Source: an uncultured Pluralibacter sp. (GTDB taxonomy: Bacteria > Pseudomonadota > Gammaproteobacteria > Enterobacterales > Enterobacteriaceae). From it: 64,000 nucleotides of DNA. The notes beneath the pieces were generated by a model, which saw nothing but the letters and a program-made list of their open reading frames with translations, was not told the origin of the DNA and searched no databases. Position 1 is the stretch's first letter; each line of letters starts with the position of its first letter. A program made the translations under genes and the position numbers. Where the stretch lies: assembly GCF_913775985.1 (NCBI RefSeq), contig NZ_CAJYMB010000147.1:186001-250000 (forward strand), given 5' to 3'. Below, piece by piece: positions 27,362 through 37,344 of this stretch.

Positions 27362-28436
27362 ATCCGTTCAGCTCCTGCAGGAGTTGAGTATTGAGATACA
27401 GCCTCTCCCGTCCTGCACTCATCTCTTCCAGCACGCCAATCTCCACCAGTTGCTTAAGGTAGGCTGACGCCGTCTGCCGTCTGGCAATGCCGCGTTCAAC
27501 AAGGTTGTCGATCCGGCAGTAGGGCTGGGCAAAGAGGGCCTGAATAAGCTCGTAGCTGTAGATTTTCGGCAGCTTTTCGCGGACGTATGCCGCTGTTTCG
27601 CTGATTAACGCCCGGATAACCGCAATTTTTTCCGTTGTCCAGCGGGCGGTATTTTCCACGGCTTCCAGCATGAAGAGAATCCACGACTGCCAGTCTCCCT
27701 CTGCGGTTACATTGCGCAAAAGCGTGTAGTAATCATCCCGTCGTTCAAGAATAAAGCGCGAGAGATAAAGGATTGGCAGGGAGAGCAGTTCAGCCTGAAT
27801 CAGGTACAGGATATTGAGAATGCGCCCGGTACGGCCGTTGCCGTCGTGAAAAGGATGGATGCATTCAAACTGGTAGTGGGCAATCGCCATTTTAATCAGT
27901 GGATCGATGTCGTCCTCACCGTGAATGAACTGCTCCCAGTTTGTCAGCAGGTCGCGGATCGCTTCCTCACCTTCAGGAGGGGAGTAAACAATTTCATTGT
28001 TACGGTCGCGCAGGACAGTGCCCGGCATTTTGCGGATATCAGTCTGCACTTCGCGCAGGGTAGTGCAGATGAGGATCGCTGTACCTGTACAGAGAGGATA
28101 GTTTTCAAGATGGCGATAGCTATCGTATAGCGCTGTCCGGTAGCGCAGCGCCTCTTTGGTCGCCGGATCGGCACCCTCCTCGCGATCGGCGTACTGAAAT
28201 AGCCGATCGCTTGTGGTGACAATATTCTCAATGCGCGAGGAGTCCTTCGCTTCCAGCATTGGCAGGATATTGATCAGCAATCCCTGATCGGGTAGCAGTT
28301 CTCCAGCCGTTTTTAACTCTGCCAGCGCCGCCCGGGCGCTGATGCATGCTTTCAGCACGGCGCGAGTCTCCACGTGCTCAAGATCGGGCGGCAGCAGCGG
28401 CAAAGTATTGTAGGGAATATGGGGGTGCCAGGTCAT
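27360..28436 (-). CDS. Fic-family AMP-transferase with N-terminal inhibitory helix
   Basis: A 358-residue Fic protein. The catalytic motif HPFHDGNGRTGR (residues 194-205) is complete, with the histidine that drives transfer of AMP (or another nucleotide moiety) to a target hydroxyl. An N-terminal SSRIEN at residues 66-71 fits the inhibitory [S/T]xxxE[G/N] helix, making it a class II, self-inhibited Fic, similar in layout to the Shewanella Fic protein. The C-terminal 80 residues look like a winged helix (DNLVERGIARRQTASAYLKQLVEIGVLEE). No separate antitoxin is adjacent. It follows ureG on the same strand, with four 70-bp palindromic repeats in between that begin right at its start codon. Its target is unknown; it is not a urease accessory gene. 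Confidence 0.9.
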   Translation of the reverse strand: MTWHPHIPYNTLPLLPPDLEHVETRAVLKACISARAALAELKTAGELLPDQGLLINILPMLEAKDSSRIENIVTTSDRLFQYADREEGADPATKEALRYRTALYDSYRHLENYPLCTGTAILICTTLREVQTDIRKMPGTVLRDRNNEIVYSPPEGEEAIRDLLTNWEQFIHGEDDIDPLIKMAIAHYQFECIHPFHDGNGRTGRILNILYLIQAELLSLPILYLSRFILERRDDYYTLLRNVTAEGDWQSWILFMLEAVENTARWTTEKIAVIRALISETAAYVREKLPKIYSYELIQALFAQPYCRIDNLVERGIARRQTASAYLKQLVEIGVLEEMSAGRERLYLNTQLLQELNG

Positions 28437-28680
28437 ATGTTTAAAAAAACCGTTTTTATCGACATATCCCGATAATAGGTCGATAGCGTAAACATGTCAC
28501 CTCGACATGTTTAAAAAATCGCATTTTATCGACACGTCCTCAAAATATGTCGATGCGGTAAACATATTCTGGCGATATGTTTAAAAAATCGCATTTTATC
28601 GACACGTCCTCAAAACGTGTCGATGCGGTAAACATGTTCTGGCGATATGTTTAAAAAATCGGTTTTTATCGACATATCAC
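28437..28680. repeat. Four 70-bp tandem repeats in front of fic
   Basis: The block ATGTTTAAAAAA begins at 28437, 28507, 28577 and 28647, an exact 70-bp period. Units 2 and 3 are nearly identical; units 1 and 4 are more diverged and unit 4 is partial. Each full unit holds a dyad, best in unit 3: ATCGACACGT, seven bases, ACGTGTCGAT; flanking ATGTTTA/TAAACAT extends the symmetry. The array fills the space between ureG and fic. It is not a CRISPR, because the whole unit repeats without unique spacers. Confidence 0.9.
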
Positions 28681-28705
28681 CCGATCCGCGCCCGGTATTT
28701 CCCCG

Positions 28706-29323
28706 CTACACCTTCAGCATTCCCTTATCTTCCAGAAACGCAATAATCGTCTGCAGCCCGTCGCCCGCCTTGAGATTGCTGAAGGTCCACGGTTTGTCGC
28801 CGCGCATGCGGTTGGTATCGCGCTCCATCACTTCCAGCGACGCGCCAACGTACGGGGCCAGATCGGTCTTGTTGATCACCAGGAAATCGGATTTGGTGAT
28901 CCCCGGCCCGCCCTTGCGGGGGATCTTTTCCCCTTCCGCCACGTCGATAACGTAAATCGTTAAGTCCGCCAGCTCCGGGCTGAAGGTGGCGCTCAGGTTA
29001 TCGCCGCCGCTCTCGACGAAAATCAGATCGAGGTTGCCGAATTTTTCGCTGAGGGCTTCCACTGCCGCCAGGTTCATAGAGGCATCCTCGCGAATGGCGG
29101 TGTGCGGGCAGCCGCCGGTTTCAACGCCGACGATACGCTCCGGCGCCAGCGCTCCGGCTTCGGTCAGGATGCGCTGATCCTCTTTGGTGTAGATGTCGTT
29201 GGTGACCACCGCCAGCTGGTAGCTGTCGCGCATTGCCTTGCACAGCGCTTCCAGCAGGGCCGTTTTACCGGAGCCCACCGGGCCGCCCACGCCAACGCGC
29301 AGGGGATGTTTGTAATTTGCCAT
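28706..29323 (-). CDS. ureG: Urease accessory GTPase UreG
   Basis: A 205-residue SIMIBI-class GTPase that drives GTP-dependent nickel delivery into urease. P-loop [11 protein letters not shown] is at residues 14-24; [11 protein letters not shown], the nickel-binding [15 protein letters not shown] (Cys-Pro-His) and the base-recognition [10 protein letters not shown] follow. It is the last gene of the ureDABCEFG operon, 9 bp after ureF. Length matches Klebsiella UreG. Confidence 0.98.
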   Translation of the reverse strand: MANYKHPLRVGVGGPVGSGKTALLEALCKAMRDSYQLAVVTNDIYTKEDQRILTEAGALAPERIVGVETGGCPHTAIREDASMNLAAVEALSEKFGNLDLIFVESGGDNLSATFSPELADLTIYVIDVAEGEKIPRKGGPGITKSDFLVINKTDLAPYVGASLEVMERDTNRMRGDKPWTFSNLKAGDGLQTIIAFLEDKGMLKV

Positions 29324-29332
29324 ACCTTCTCC

Positions 29333-30007
29333 TCAGGAACGGAACAGTCGGGAATATTGCGTTTCGTGACGTGCCGAGGCGATAGCCGACAGCGGCGTCG
29401 CCGAGCCGATGTCGTCGTCCGGGCAGTCAAGCCCGCGATCGACGCAGTCGGCGTAATGGTTGCTCAAAGTAATAATCAGCTGCTGCGCCGCCTGCTGGCC
29501 AAAGGGCACCAGCTTGACGCCCGCCATGACCGCGCTTTCGATCCAGCTGTAGCCCAGCACCAGCGCCAGCGCCCGGAGCGGAAGCTGCCAGCGCACGCCG
29601 AGCCACGCCATGCCGCACAGCTGGCTCTGGCGAAATAGCGCGCGCCACTCGGGGGCGGCGTCCGGACACCAGTCGGCGAGCAGCCGGGTAAAAGCCGCGC
29701 CGCGGTTGCGCTCTTCGTCGCGCAGCTCTTTGGTCTCCCGGCAGGCCAGCAGCATTGCTGTCCAGCGGCGGGCGGCCGCCTCGTCGTCCTGTTCGCAGGC
29801 GCGGTATAGCCGGGCAAACAGCGGCAAATCGACGTGGAAAAAGCTCATCTCCATCTGCTGACGCTGCCAGCGGGCGAAGGCGTCAGCGGTATTCACCCAG
29901 CCCGCTTCTACCGCCCACTCCAGGCCCTGCGACCAGCTGTAGCCGCCCACCGGCAGGTTGCTGCTGGCGAGCTGCATCAGGCGCAGCTGTTGGCGCGTGC
30001 TCTCCAT
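29333..30007 (-). CDS. ureF: Urease accessory protein UreF
   Basis: A 224-residue all-helical protein starting [30 protein letters not shown]; it bridges UreD and UreG in the activation complex and helps gate GTPase activity during metallocentre assembly. The frame is open further upstream (to 30286) but that part is read out of frame through ureE, so the ATG at 30007, two bases after the ureE stop, is the real start. Spacing to ureG is 9 bp. Confidence 0.96.
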   Translation of the reverse strand: MESTRQQLRLMQLASSNLPVGGYSWSQGLEWAVEAGWVNTADAFARWQRQQMEMSFFHVDLPLFARLYRACEQDDEAAARRWTAMLLACRETKELRDEERNRGAAFTRLLADWCPDAAPEWRALFRQSQLCGMAWLGVRWQLPLRALALVLGYSWIESAVMAGVKLVPFGQQAAQQLIITLSNHYADCVDRGLDCPDDDIGSATPLSAIASARHETQYSRLFRS

Positions 30008-30009
30008 CG

Positions 30010-30474
30010 CTAGTGATCGTGATGATGATGGTGGTGGTGACCCTGCGCCTCGCTGGTATAGGCACCGGCCTCCGGCTCGAAGGGCAGATCGGCATAATCC
30101 ACCGCCAGTCCGAGCAGGCGCAGCATCTCGTCCAGCACGTGATCGTGGTGATAGCGCAGCTCGCCGGGCATGATCTGCAGCGGCACGTGGCGGTTGCCCA
30201 AGTGATAGCAGGCTTTTGCCAGCTGGAACGGATCGTCGCAGCGCACCACGGACACCGCCTCGTCGGCGGCAATCACTTCCACGCACTCGCTGCCGTCGTC
30301 GTTGCTGAGAATATCGCCGCCGCGCAGCAGCAGGCCGCGGGGCAGCATCAGCCCGGCTTCGCGCCCGTCGCTAAGGGTGACTTTGGCCCGGCTTTTTACC
30401 CGCACGTCGATGGGCAGCGTGACGCTGGCGGTGAGCCGGTGGGCGTGGTCAAGACGTTGAGTCAGATACAGCAT
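30010..30474 (-). CDS. ureE: Urease nickel metallochaperone UreE
   Basis: A 154-residue protein ending in a histidine-rich tail ([10 protein letters not shown]) typical of Klebsiella-type UreE, which binds several nickel ions and passes them to UreG. The N-terminal peptide-binding-like domain has [13 protein letters not shown], and the central metal-binding domain [12 protein letters not shown] carries the conserved histidine. It lies 9 bp after ureC and 2 bp before ureF. Confidence 0.97.
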   Translation of the reverse strand: MLYLTQRLDHAHRLTASVTLPIDVRVKSRAKVTLSDGREAGLMLPRGLLLRGGDILSNDDGSECVEVIAADEAVSVVRCDDPFQLAKACYHLGNRHVPLQIMPGELRYHHDHVLDEMLRLLGLAVDYADLPFEPEAGAYTSEAQGHHHHHHHDH

Positions 30475-30483
30475 CGTTGCTCC

Positions 30484-32187
30484 TTAAAACAGAAAATAGC
30501 GCTGGGCCATCGGCAGAACCTCTGCCGGCTCGCTGACGATCGGCGTGCCGTCTACCCGCACCTCGTAAGTCTGGGCGTCGACGGTAATATCCGGCTGATA
30601 ATCGTTGTGGATCATGTCGCGCTTCTTCACCGTGCGGCAGCCTTTCACTACCGCAATCTGGCTTTTGAGTCCCAGCTTTTGTGCCACGCCGCCGTCCAGC
30701 GCCGCCTGGGGCAGAAAGGTCAGCCGCGACTGATGCCGCGCGCTGCCGAGCGTGGCGAACATCGGCCGGTAGTGCACCGGCTGCGGCGTGGGAATAGAGC
30801 CGTTGATATCGCCCATCGGCGCGGTGGCGATCATCCCGCCCTTCAGTACGCAGGCTGGCTTCACGCCGAAAAAGGCCGGATACCACAGCACCAGATCCGC
30901 CAGCTTGCCCGGTTCAATCGAGCCGACTTCGTGGGCGATGCCGTGGGTCAGCGCCGGATTAATGGTGTACTTGGCGACGAAGCGCTTCACGCGGAAGTTG
31001 TCGTTATCGCCGGTCTCTTCCGCCAGCGGCCCGCGCTGGACTTTCATCCGGTGCGCCACCTGCCAGGTGCGGAGGATAACTTCGCCAACCCGGCCCATCG
31101 CCTGGGAATCCGATGAGGTCAGCGAGAACGCGCCCATGTCGTGCAGCACGTCTTCGGCGGCGATCGTTTCCCGGCGAATGCGCGATTCGGCGAAGGCCAC
31201 GTCCTCGGCGATGTCAGGCGACAGGTGGTGGCAGACCATCAGCATGTCGAGGTGCTCGTCCACGGTATTCACCGTGTAGGGCAGGGTCGGGTTGGTAGAG
31301 GAGGGCAAAATGTTGGGATGCGCGCAGGCGGTTATAATGTCCGGCGCGTGGCCGCCGCCGGCGCCTTCGGTGTGGAAGGTGTGGATAGTCCGGTCGCCGA
31401 TGGCCGCCAGAGTATCCTCCACAAAGCCGGATTCGTTCAGGGTATCGCTGTGCAGCGCCACCTGAATGTCCATCTCGTCGGCCACCGTCAGGGCGCAGTC
31501 GATGGTGGCGGGGGTTGCGCCCCAGTCTTCGTGAATTTTCAGGCCGATAACCCCGGCCCGCACCTGCTCGCGCAGCGCTTCGGGGTTGGCGCTGTTGCCC
31601 TTGCCCAGCAGGCCGATATTGACCGGAAGGCTGTCGATAGCCTGCAGCATGCGCCCGATATACCACGGGCCCGGCGTGCAGGTAGTGGCGTTCGTGCCCG
31701 CCGCCGGGCCGGTGCCGCCGCCCACCATCGTGGTGACGCCGGACACCAGCGCCTCTTCGGCCTGCTGCGGTGAGATCCAGTGAATGTGGGTGTCGATCCC
31801 GCCGGCGGTCACGATCCGCCCTTCGCCAGCGATCACTTCCGTCGCCGCACCGATGGGAATGGTGATGTCTGGCTGAATATCGGGGTTGCCCGCCTTGCCG
31901 ATGGCGAAGATCCTGCCGTCTTTGACGCCGATATCCGCCTTCACGATCCCCCAGTGATCGACGATCAGCGCGTTGGTCAGCACCAGATCCACGCAGTCGT
32001 CCGCGAGCATCTGCCCCTGGCCCATGCCGTCGCGGATAACCTTCCCGCCGCCGAATTTCACCTCTTCCCCGTAGGTGGTCAGATCGTCTTCGACCTCGAT
32101 CCACAGCTCGGTATCCGCCAGCCGCACCTTGTCGCCGGTGGTGGGGCCAAACATGTCCGCATAGGCCTGCCGCGAAAGTGTGCTCAT
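30484..32187 (-). CDS. ureC: Urease alpha subunit UreC
   Basis: A 567-residue catalytic subunit that hydrolyses urea to ammonia and carbamate at a di-nickel centre. Visible: the HIHWISPQQ metal motif, [12 protein letters not shown] with the lysine that is carbamylated to bridge the nickels, [14 protein letters not shown], the flap cysteine/histidine [13 protein letters not shown], and [13 protein letters not shown]. Length matches K. aerogenes UreC. It overlaps the end of ureB by 4 bp. Confidence 0.99.
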   Translation of the reverse strand: MSTLSRQAYADMFGPTTGDKVRLADTELWIEVEDDLTTYGEEVKFGGGKVIRDGMGQGQMLADDCVDLVLTNALIVDHWGIVKADIGVKDGRIFAIGKAGNPDIQPDITIPIGAATEVIAGEGRIVTAGGIDTHIHWISPQQAEEALVSGVTTMVGGGTGPAAGTNATTCTPGPWYIGRMLQAIDSLPVNIGLLGKGNSANPEALREQVRAGVIGLKIHEDWGATPATIDCALTVADEMDIQVALHSDTLNESGFVEDTLAAIGDRTIHTFHTEGAGGGHAPDIITACAHPNILPSSTNPTLPYTVNTVDEHLDMLMVCHHLSPDIAEDVAFAESRIRRETIAAEDVLHDMGAFSLTSSDSQAMGRVGEVILRTWQVAHRMKVQRGPLAEETGDNDNFRVKRFVAKYTINPALTHGIAHEVGSIEPGKLADLVLWYPAFFGVKPACVLKGGMIATAPMGDINGSIPTPQPVHYRPMFATLGSARHQSRLTFLPQAALDGGVAQKLGLKSQIAVVKGCRTVKKRDMIHNDYQPDITVDAQTYEVRVDGTPIVSEPAEVLPMAQRYFLF

Positions 32188-32501
32188 GCTTTATCCTCCA
32201 GCGCGCCCATTACGTCACCGCGAAAGCCGAAGATCCGGCGATCGCCAGCCACGGCCACCAGCTCCACCTCGCGCTTTTGCCCCGGCTCGAAACGCACCGC
32301 GGTGCCGGCGGGAATGTTGAGGCGAAAGCCGCGGCTCGCTTCGCGATCGAATTTCAGCGCCGGATTCACTTCGTAAAAATGGTAGTGGGATCCCACCTGG
32401 ATCGGGCGATCGCCGTGGTTTTCAACGATCGTCGTACGGGTTTCCCGGCCGGCATTAATCTCGATAGCGCCCGGCTGTAGCCGGTATTCTCCTGGGATCA
32501 T
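32184..32501 (-). CDS. ureB: Urease beta subunit UreB
   Basis: A 105-residue structural subunit starting [16 protein letters not shown], with the conserved [26 protein letters not shown] stretch (split here only in description). It packs between UreA and UreC in the (ABC)3 enzyme. Ten bp separate it from ureA and 4 bp overlap ureC. Confidence 0.97.
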   Translation of the reverse strand: MIPGEYRLQPGAIEINAGRETRTTIVENHGDRPIQVGSHYHFYEVNPALKFDREASRGFRLNIPAGTAVRFEPGQKREVELVAVAGDRRIFGFRGDVMGALEDKA

Positions 32502-32511
32502 CGCCCTCTCC

Positions 32512-32814
32512 TCAGAGTATCGGGTTATGAACGGTCACGAGCTTGGTGCCGTCCGGAAACGTGGCTTCAACCTGGATGTCGGGGATCATCTCCGGCACGC
32601 CTTCCATCACCTGGTCCCGGGTCAGCACGTGGCGGCCCTCTTCCATTAATGAGGCCACCGTTTTGCCGTCCCGCGCGCCTTCCATCAGAAAGGCGCTGAT
32701 CAGGGCGACGGATTCGGGGTAGTTCAGCTTCACCCCGCGGGCGAGGCGGCGCTCCGCCACCAGCGCGGCGGTAAACAGCAGCAGTTTGTCTTTTTCTCTG
32801 GGTGTCAGTTCCAT
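32512..32814 (-). CDS. ureA: Urease gamma subunit UreA
   Basis: This 100-residue structural subunit begins [18 protein letters not shown] and ends [10 protein letters not shown], the expected gamma-subunit sequence and length. It lies 9 bp after ureD, giving the standard ureDABCEFG order. Confidence 0.97.
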   Translation of the reverse strand: MELTPREKDKLLLFTAALVAERRLARGVKLNYPESVALISAFLMEGARDGKTVASLMEEGRHVLTRDQVMEGVPEMIPDIQVEATFPDGTKLVTVHNPIL

Positions 32815-32823
32815 ACGCTTCTC

Positions 32824-33642
32824 TCAGGTCAGCCAGATACGGGGCGGTTCGGGGGATTTGTTCAGCAGCAGCGGGCGCATCAGCTGCCAGACGTTGCGCA
32901 TCGCTTTTTGGCAGATAAGGTTATCGTCGGCCAGAAAGCGGACGGTCATCAGGTTATCGGTGCAGGTAGCGCCGGAGAAGTTTTCCAGCGGCTGCAGAGC
33001 ATCGCGGACGGCCTCCAGCATCTGCTCATCAGCGGGATAGAACAGCAGGGTGCCGACCCACGGCTGTTCGGCAACCGGACTCAAATCGCCCTCGCGCAGG
33101 TGCAGGCGCTCAACCAGCAGCGGGCTATCCTCCAGCCACACTTCCAGTCGGCTGTGCAGCTCGCCTTCGCTGAAGGCCTCGCCGTTCACCGGCCGCCCGA
33201 GGCAGAACAGCTCCCACGCCAGCAGGCGCGAGCCGCGGGATAAATGAAAAGCGGTGGTCTGCCGGGCGCGGGCGCCGGGAAAGAAAATGGTGTCCTGAGG
33301 CAGCCACTCCAGCGCGGCATCTTCCCCCACCGTCATGTGCTGGCTGAGCCGGGCTTCGGCCCCGGCGCTGCGGTAAAATTTGCTGGCGCCGGGCATGGTG
33401 ATCAGCGCATGGCTGCCCGGATCGAGCATCACCGTAATGTCCAGCTCGTCGCCGCCGACGATACCGCCGGGCGGATGCAGCAGATAGAGATGGCAGGTGC
33501 CCCCTTCCGGATAGAACGGGCGCTGCACGGTCAAAGGCCCGACGTGCGCGGCGCGCGCCAGCACCGTACGCCCGAGATCGTTGCGAAAGTGCAGCGCCAG
33601 CGACGCTCGCCAGCCGCCCCTGGCGGATGTAGTACCCTGCAC
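32824..33642 (-). CDS. ureD: Urease accessory protein UreD
   Basis: A 272-residue scaffold (UreD/UreH) that binds apo-urease and recruits UreF and UreG. Typical stretches: GPLTVQRPFYPEG, HLYLLHPPGGIVGGDELDI, PGASKFYRS and FFPGARARQTTAFHL. It is the first gene of the operon; the 98 bases before it (up to the MFS gene) must contain the operon promoter. No NAC or NtrC site could be recognised with confidence. Confidence 0.95.
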   Translation of the reverse strand: MQGTTSARGGWRASLALHFRNDLGRTVLARAAHVGPLTVQRPFYPEGGTCHLYLLHPPGGIVGGDELDITVMLDPGSHALITMPGASKFYRSAGAEARLSQHMTVGEDAALEWLPQDTIFFPGARARQTTAFHLSRGSRLLAWELFCLGRPVNGEAFSEGELHSRLEVWLEDSPLLVERLHLREGDLSPVAEQPWVGTLLFYPADEQMLEAVRDALQPLENFSGATCTDNLMTVRFLADDNLICQKAMRNVWQLMRPLLLNKSPEPPRIWLT

Positions 33643-33740
33643 GGTTGTGCCTCTGAAAATCAGTAAATACAGATGAAATGAGTATTGATCGGCACCGGGG
33701 GCAGTCCGTCATAGGAAAATGATCTGGACGCGGGCGCCGG

Positions 33741-35207
33741 CTATGCCGGGTAATCCTCAGCGTCAATATCATAGCCGGATGGTTCCCAACGGATCGTCAA
33801 CAGCGACAGCAGGCCAATCAGCGGCGCGGCGGCAATCACCCAGAACACCCCGGTATCGAACGCCGCCACCAGCAGCGGGAACAGAAACAGCGACAGGGTC
33901 GAGCTGCTGCGCATCAGCGTCTGGTTAAGGCCGACGCCGGTGCCGCGCAGGGAGGTGGGATAGCTCAGTGAGGCAAAGGTCATGGTGTGCGCCCCTGGTC
34001 CGAAACCCTGACCGAACAGGAACAGCGCCAGCATCGCCACGGCAATAATACCTTCGCCGGCGCCGTCCGGGCGGCCGACGATAGCCAGCACCACCAGGGC
34101 GATCAGCTGGCAGGCGTAGCCGGCGAGCGACATTTTCCACGCCCCGAGCCGGGGCACCAGCCGCACCGCCAGCAGCCCGCCGGTAAAGGCAAACAGCAGG
34201 TTCAGCGCCAGGGAGATAAGAATGGTGGTCAGCATCGACTGCACGAAGAAGCTGGCGATAATCACCGGCAGGCCGAACGCCACGGCGTTATAGGCAAAGG
34301 AGGAAACCACCGACAGCAGCGTCGCCAGCGCGGTGCGCGGCAGGTAGCGTCCGCGAAACAGGGTGGCGTAGTTGCGCCATCCCGCAGTGCGTCCCGCGGG
34401 CCGGGCGGCAGGCGCATCTCCCGCTACCCGGGCATTGATGTTATAGGCCTTGCGCAAAATCGCCGCCGCCTCCTGCAGGTTGCCCTGGTTGGCCGCCCAC
34501 ACCGGCGATTCGCTCATATAGCGGCTGCGGATGGCAATAATCACCAGCGCCGGCACCGCGCCGAAGCCGAGAATAATCCGCCACAGCCAGTCGCTGTGGG
34601 TGGCGGGCAGCACGGTATAAAACAGCAGCACCAGCAGATACGAAATACTGATGGCGGCGTACCAGGTGGGGCACCACATGGCGACGCTGGCGGCTTTATT
34701 TCCGGGGCCTTTCAGCCGGGCAAACTCGCTGAGAAACGCCATCGCCACCGGCAGATCGATACCGACCCCCAGCCCCATCACAAACCGCGCCCCGGCGAGG
34801 ACGTACTCATTGGGGGCCAGCGCGCAGGCTACTGCCGCGACCACGAAAAAGATCATATCCGCCATAAACACCCGGTAGCGGCCAATCTTATCCGTCAGGT
34901 AGCCGCCGACCAGCGCGCCGATAATGGCTCCGAAGGTAATGGCCGACGCCACCATGCCGGTACCGGCAGGGGACAGACTAAACTGGCGGGTAATGTCCTT
35001 CAGCCCGAAAGCCAGCGCCCCTAAATCGTAGGCGTCGAGGAAAATGCCGCCCAGGGCGATGCCGATAACGATGCGCGCGTTGGTGCGCGGGCGGTCGCTC
35101 TGGTTAACCAGCGTTGAGACATCCGCGGCGCTGCGGATCCAGTGAACGTCGCCGGCGGTATTTTCCGCGGCGGGCGCGGGGGAAGAGGCTGTTAAAACGT
35201 CTGTCAT
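33741..35207 (-). CDS. MFS metabolite transporter
   Basis: A 488-residue major-facilitator permease with about 12 hydrophobic segments after a 45-residue polar N-terminus. The loop 2-3 motif GGYLTDKIGRYRVF is present, and a large polar loop lies mid-protein (about residues 245-285). It belongs to the metabolite:H+ symporter / sugar-porter-like branch; the substrate cannot be told. It precedes the urease operon on the same strand with about 98 bp between, and plsY lies upstream; a link to urea is not shown because MFS proteins are not known as urea channels. Confidence 0.85.
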   Translation of the reverse strand: MTDVLTASSPAPAAENTAGDVHWIRSAADVSTLVNQSDRPRTNARIVIGIALGGIFLDAYDLGALAFGLKDITRQFSLSPAGTGMVASAITFGAIIGALVGGYLTDKIGRYRVFMADMIFFVVAAVACALAPNEYVLAGARFVMGLGVGIDLPVAMAFLSEFARLKGPGNKAASVAMWCPTWYAAISISYLLVLLFYTVLPATHSDWLWRIILGFGAVPALVIIAIRSRYMSESPVWAANQGNLQEAAAILRKAYNINARVAGDAPAARPAGRTAGWRNYATLFRGRYLPRTALATLLSVVSSFAYNAVAFGLPVIIASFFVQSMLTTILISLALNLLFAFTGGLLAVRLVPRLGAWKMSLAGYACQLIALVVLAIVGRPDGAGEGIIAVAMLALFLFGQGFGPGAHTMTFASLSYPTSLRGTGVGLNQTLMRSSSTLSLFLFPLLVAAFDTGVFWVIAAAPLIGLLSLLTIRWEPSGYDIDAEDYPA

Positions 35208-35323
35208 GGCGTTGTGCTTCGCTAAGAAATGTATGCGCTGAGCATCGCACAGACATATAGACGTCTAAAAGGCGGGTTGGTTATGGTTTATTGCGAAATG
35301 GAATAAGTGGCCCGGAGGCTGAG

Positions 35324-35956
35324 CTACTCCGGGTCTTTATCAGCGTCCTGCTTCGCTTTACCGCGGCCGAGGCGCGTCCAGATTTTCGGCTCCTGCCGCC
35401 GCCACAGGCGCTGAATATTGTCGTGATGGCGCAGCAGGATCAGGCACGAGAGCATGGAGACCGGAAAGGTGAACTGGGGTTTGAACCACCAGACGTAGAA
35501 CGGTGCCACCAGCGCGCTGACGATCGCCCCGAGGGAAGAGTAGCCGCCGAGCAAAACCGTCAGCAGCCAGGTGCCCGCCATTACGCCGGTTAAATCCCAG
35601 CCGATAGGGGCGATAGCGCCGAAGGCGGTGGCGACGCCCTTGCCGCCGCGAAAGCCAAAGAAGACCGGCCAGATATGGCCCAGGCAGGCGGCCAGCGCCA
35701 CCATCCCGATCCAGAATGGCGTGAGGCCAAGGCCCCAGGCGCCCCAGGTGGGCAGCATGCCTTTGAGGATATCGAAAACCAGAACCGCCACCGCCGCGCC
35801 CTTGCCGCCGAGGCGCAGCACGTTGGTGGCACCGGGGTTGCCGGAGCCGTTCAGGCGAGGATCGGGCAATCCGGCAAGGCGACAGACCAGAATCGCGCTG
35901 GAGACAGAGCCGCAAAGGTAGGCGAGGATGGCCATTCCAGGCGCGATTACACTCAT
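35324..35956 (-). CDS. plsY: Glycerol-3-phosphate acyltransferase PlsY
   Basis: A 210-residue integral membrane enzyme that moves the acyl group from acyl-phosphate to glycerol-3-phosphate, the first step in phospholipid synthesis. Motifs: [27 protein letters not shown] and KPQFTFPVS. The ATG at 35956 ([11 protein letters not shown]) matches the E. coli start; a longer in-frame start would intrude on folB's promoter region. It is divergent from folB, as in E. coli. Confidence 0.96.
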   Translation of the reverse strand: MSVIAPGMAILAYLCGSVSSAILVCRLAGLPDPRLNGSGNPGATNVLRLGGKGAAVAVLVFDILKGMLPTWGAWGLGLTPFWIGMVALAACLGHIWPVFFGFRGGKGVATAFGAIAPIGWDLTGVMAGTWLLTVLLGGYSSLGAIVSALVAPFYVWWFKPQFTFPVSMLSCLILLRHHDNIQRLWRRQEPKIWTRLGRGKAKQDADKDPE

Positions 35957-36063
35957 AATCCTGTTCCGTTTAGAAAATGTATCGGTATTCTCATCATCTG
36001 TGGATAATACGCATATTTTGCCGGAAGTGGTATCCGGCCAGGGCAAAAAGCAGGCGGGGCGTG

Positions 36064-36426
36064 ATGGACATTGTATTTTTGGAACAGCTTTCCGTAATCA
36101 CCACCATCGGTGTTTACGACTGGGAACAAACCATTGAGCAGAAGCTGGTGCTCGATATCGAAATGGCCTGGGACAACCGCCGCGCCGCCGCCAGCGACGC
36201 GGTGGAGGACTGCCTCAGCTACGCCGACATCAGCGACGCGGTGGTGGCGCACATTGAGGGCGGAAAATTTGCGCTGGTGGAGCGCGTGGCGGAAGAGGTG
36301 GCGCAGCTGCTGCTGACCCGCTTTAACTCGCCGTGGGTGCGGATCAAGGTCAGCAAGCCCGGCGCGGTGGCCCGCGCGGCTAACGTTGGCGTGATCATCG
36401 AGCGTGGACAAAAAATCACCGCCTGA
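36064..36426 (+). CDS. folB: Dihydroneopterin aldolase FolB
   Basis: This 120-residue protein converts 7,8-dihydroneopterin to 6-hydroxymethyl-dihydropterin and glycolaldehyde in folate synthesis. It begins [21 protein letters not shown]; conserved residues include the substrate-binding [11 protein letters not shown] and the C-terminal KVSKPGAVA. The ATG at 36064 gives the normal size; the frame is open upstream but would add 29 residues reaching towards plsY. Confidence 0.96.
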   Translation: MDIVFLEQLSVITTIGVYDWEQTIEQKLVLDIEMAWDNRRAAASDAVEDCLSYADISDAVVAHIEGGKFALVERVAEEVAQLLLTRFNSPWVRIKVSKPGAVARAANVGVIIERGQKITA

Positions 36427-36522
36427 GAAAGTAGTCATATTAATTAAACAAATCATAGATATTTGTGTCTTAAGCGCCGTGAATCTATAACGGCTTTTTT
36501 TATTATTTTTAAGGGTTATGTA

Positions 36523-37344
36523 ATGGGTGATATGCACTCGCTGCTGATTGCGGCAATTCTGGGGATTGTTGAAGGATTAACGGAGTTTCTGCCTGTATCC
36601 AGTACGGGACACATGATCATTGTTGGCCATCTGCTGGGATTTGAAGGCGAAACGGCCGAAACCTTCGAAGTGGTTATTCAGCTGGGTTCAATTCTGGCAG
36701 TCGTCGTGATGTTCTGGCGCCGCTTATTCTCTCTGATTGGCATTCATTTTGGCCGTCCGCCGGTGCACGAAGGCGTGGGCGCCGGTCGCCTGTCGCTGAT
36801 CCACGTCCTGCTGGCGATGGCGCCCGCCGTGGTGCTGGGGCTGGTGCTGCATGACACGATCAAATCGCTGTTTAATCCGATAAACGTGATGTATGCCCTG
36901 ATCGTCGGCGGCGTACTGCTGATCGCCGCCGAACTGTTCAAGCCGAAAGTGCCGAAGACCCAGGGACTGGACGACATGACCTACCTGCAGGCGTTTTTGA
37001 TTGGCTGCTTCCAGTGTCTGGCGCTGTGGCCGGGTTTCTCCCGCTCGGGCTCTACCATCGCCGGCGGTATGCTGCTCGGCATCAGCCGCTACGTAGCGGC
37101 TGAGTTCTCGTTCCTGCTGGCGGTGCCGATGATGATGGGCGCGACGGCGCTGGATCTCTACAAGAGCATGGGCTTCCTGACCGCCGCCGATATTCCGATG
37201 TTTGCCGTGGGCTTTGTTACCGCCTTTGTGGTGGCGCTGATTGCGATTAAAACCTTCCTGCATATCATCAAGCGCATCACCTTTATTCCTTTCGCCATCT
37301 ACCGTTTTATCGTGGCGGCGGCGGTGTTCGCGGTGTTTATGTAG
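36523..37344 (+). CDS. uppP: Undecaprenyl-diphosphatase UppP (BacA)
   Basis: A 273-residue membrane phosphatase that recycles undecaprenyl pyrophosphate for peptidoglycan synthesis and gives bacitracin resistance. The two catalytic motifs are [14 protein letters not shown] (residues 17-30) and PGFSRSGST (about 171-179). The ATG at 36523 ([11 protein letters not shown]) fits the E. coli start. Its last 8 bases overlap the 3' end of the convergent cca gene. Confidence 0.97.
   Translation: MGDMHSLLIAAILGIVEGLTEFLPVSSTGHMIIVGHLLGFEGETAETFEVVIQLGSILAVVVMFWRRLFSLIGIHFGRPPVHEGVGAGRLSLIHVLLAMAPAVVLGLVLHDTIKSLFNPINVMYALIVGGVLLIAAELFKPKVPKTQGLDDMTYLQAFLIGCFQCLALWPGFSRSGSTIAGGMLLGISRYVAAEFSFLLAVPMMMGATALDLYKSMGFLTAADIPMFAVGFVTAFVVALIAIKTFLHIIKRITFIPFAIYRFIVAAAVFAVFM

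Noticed and set aside
28437..28680. CRISPR array
   Set aside because: The whole 70-bp unit repeats, without unique spacers of constant length, and no cas genes are present.
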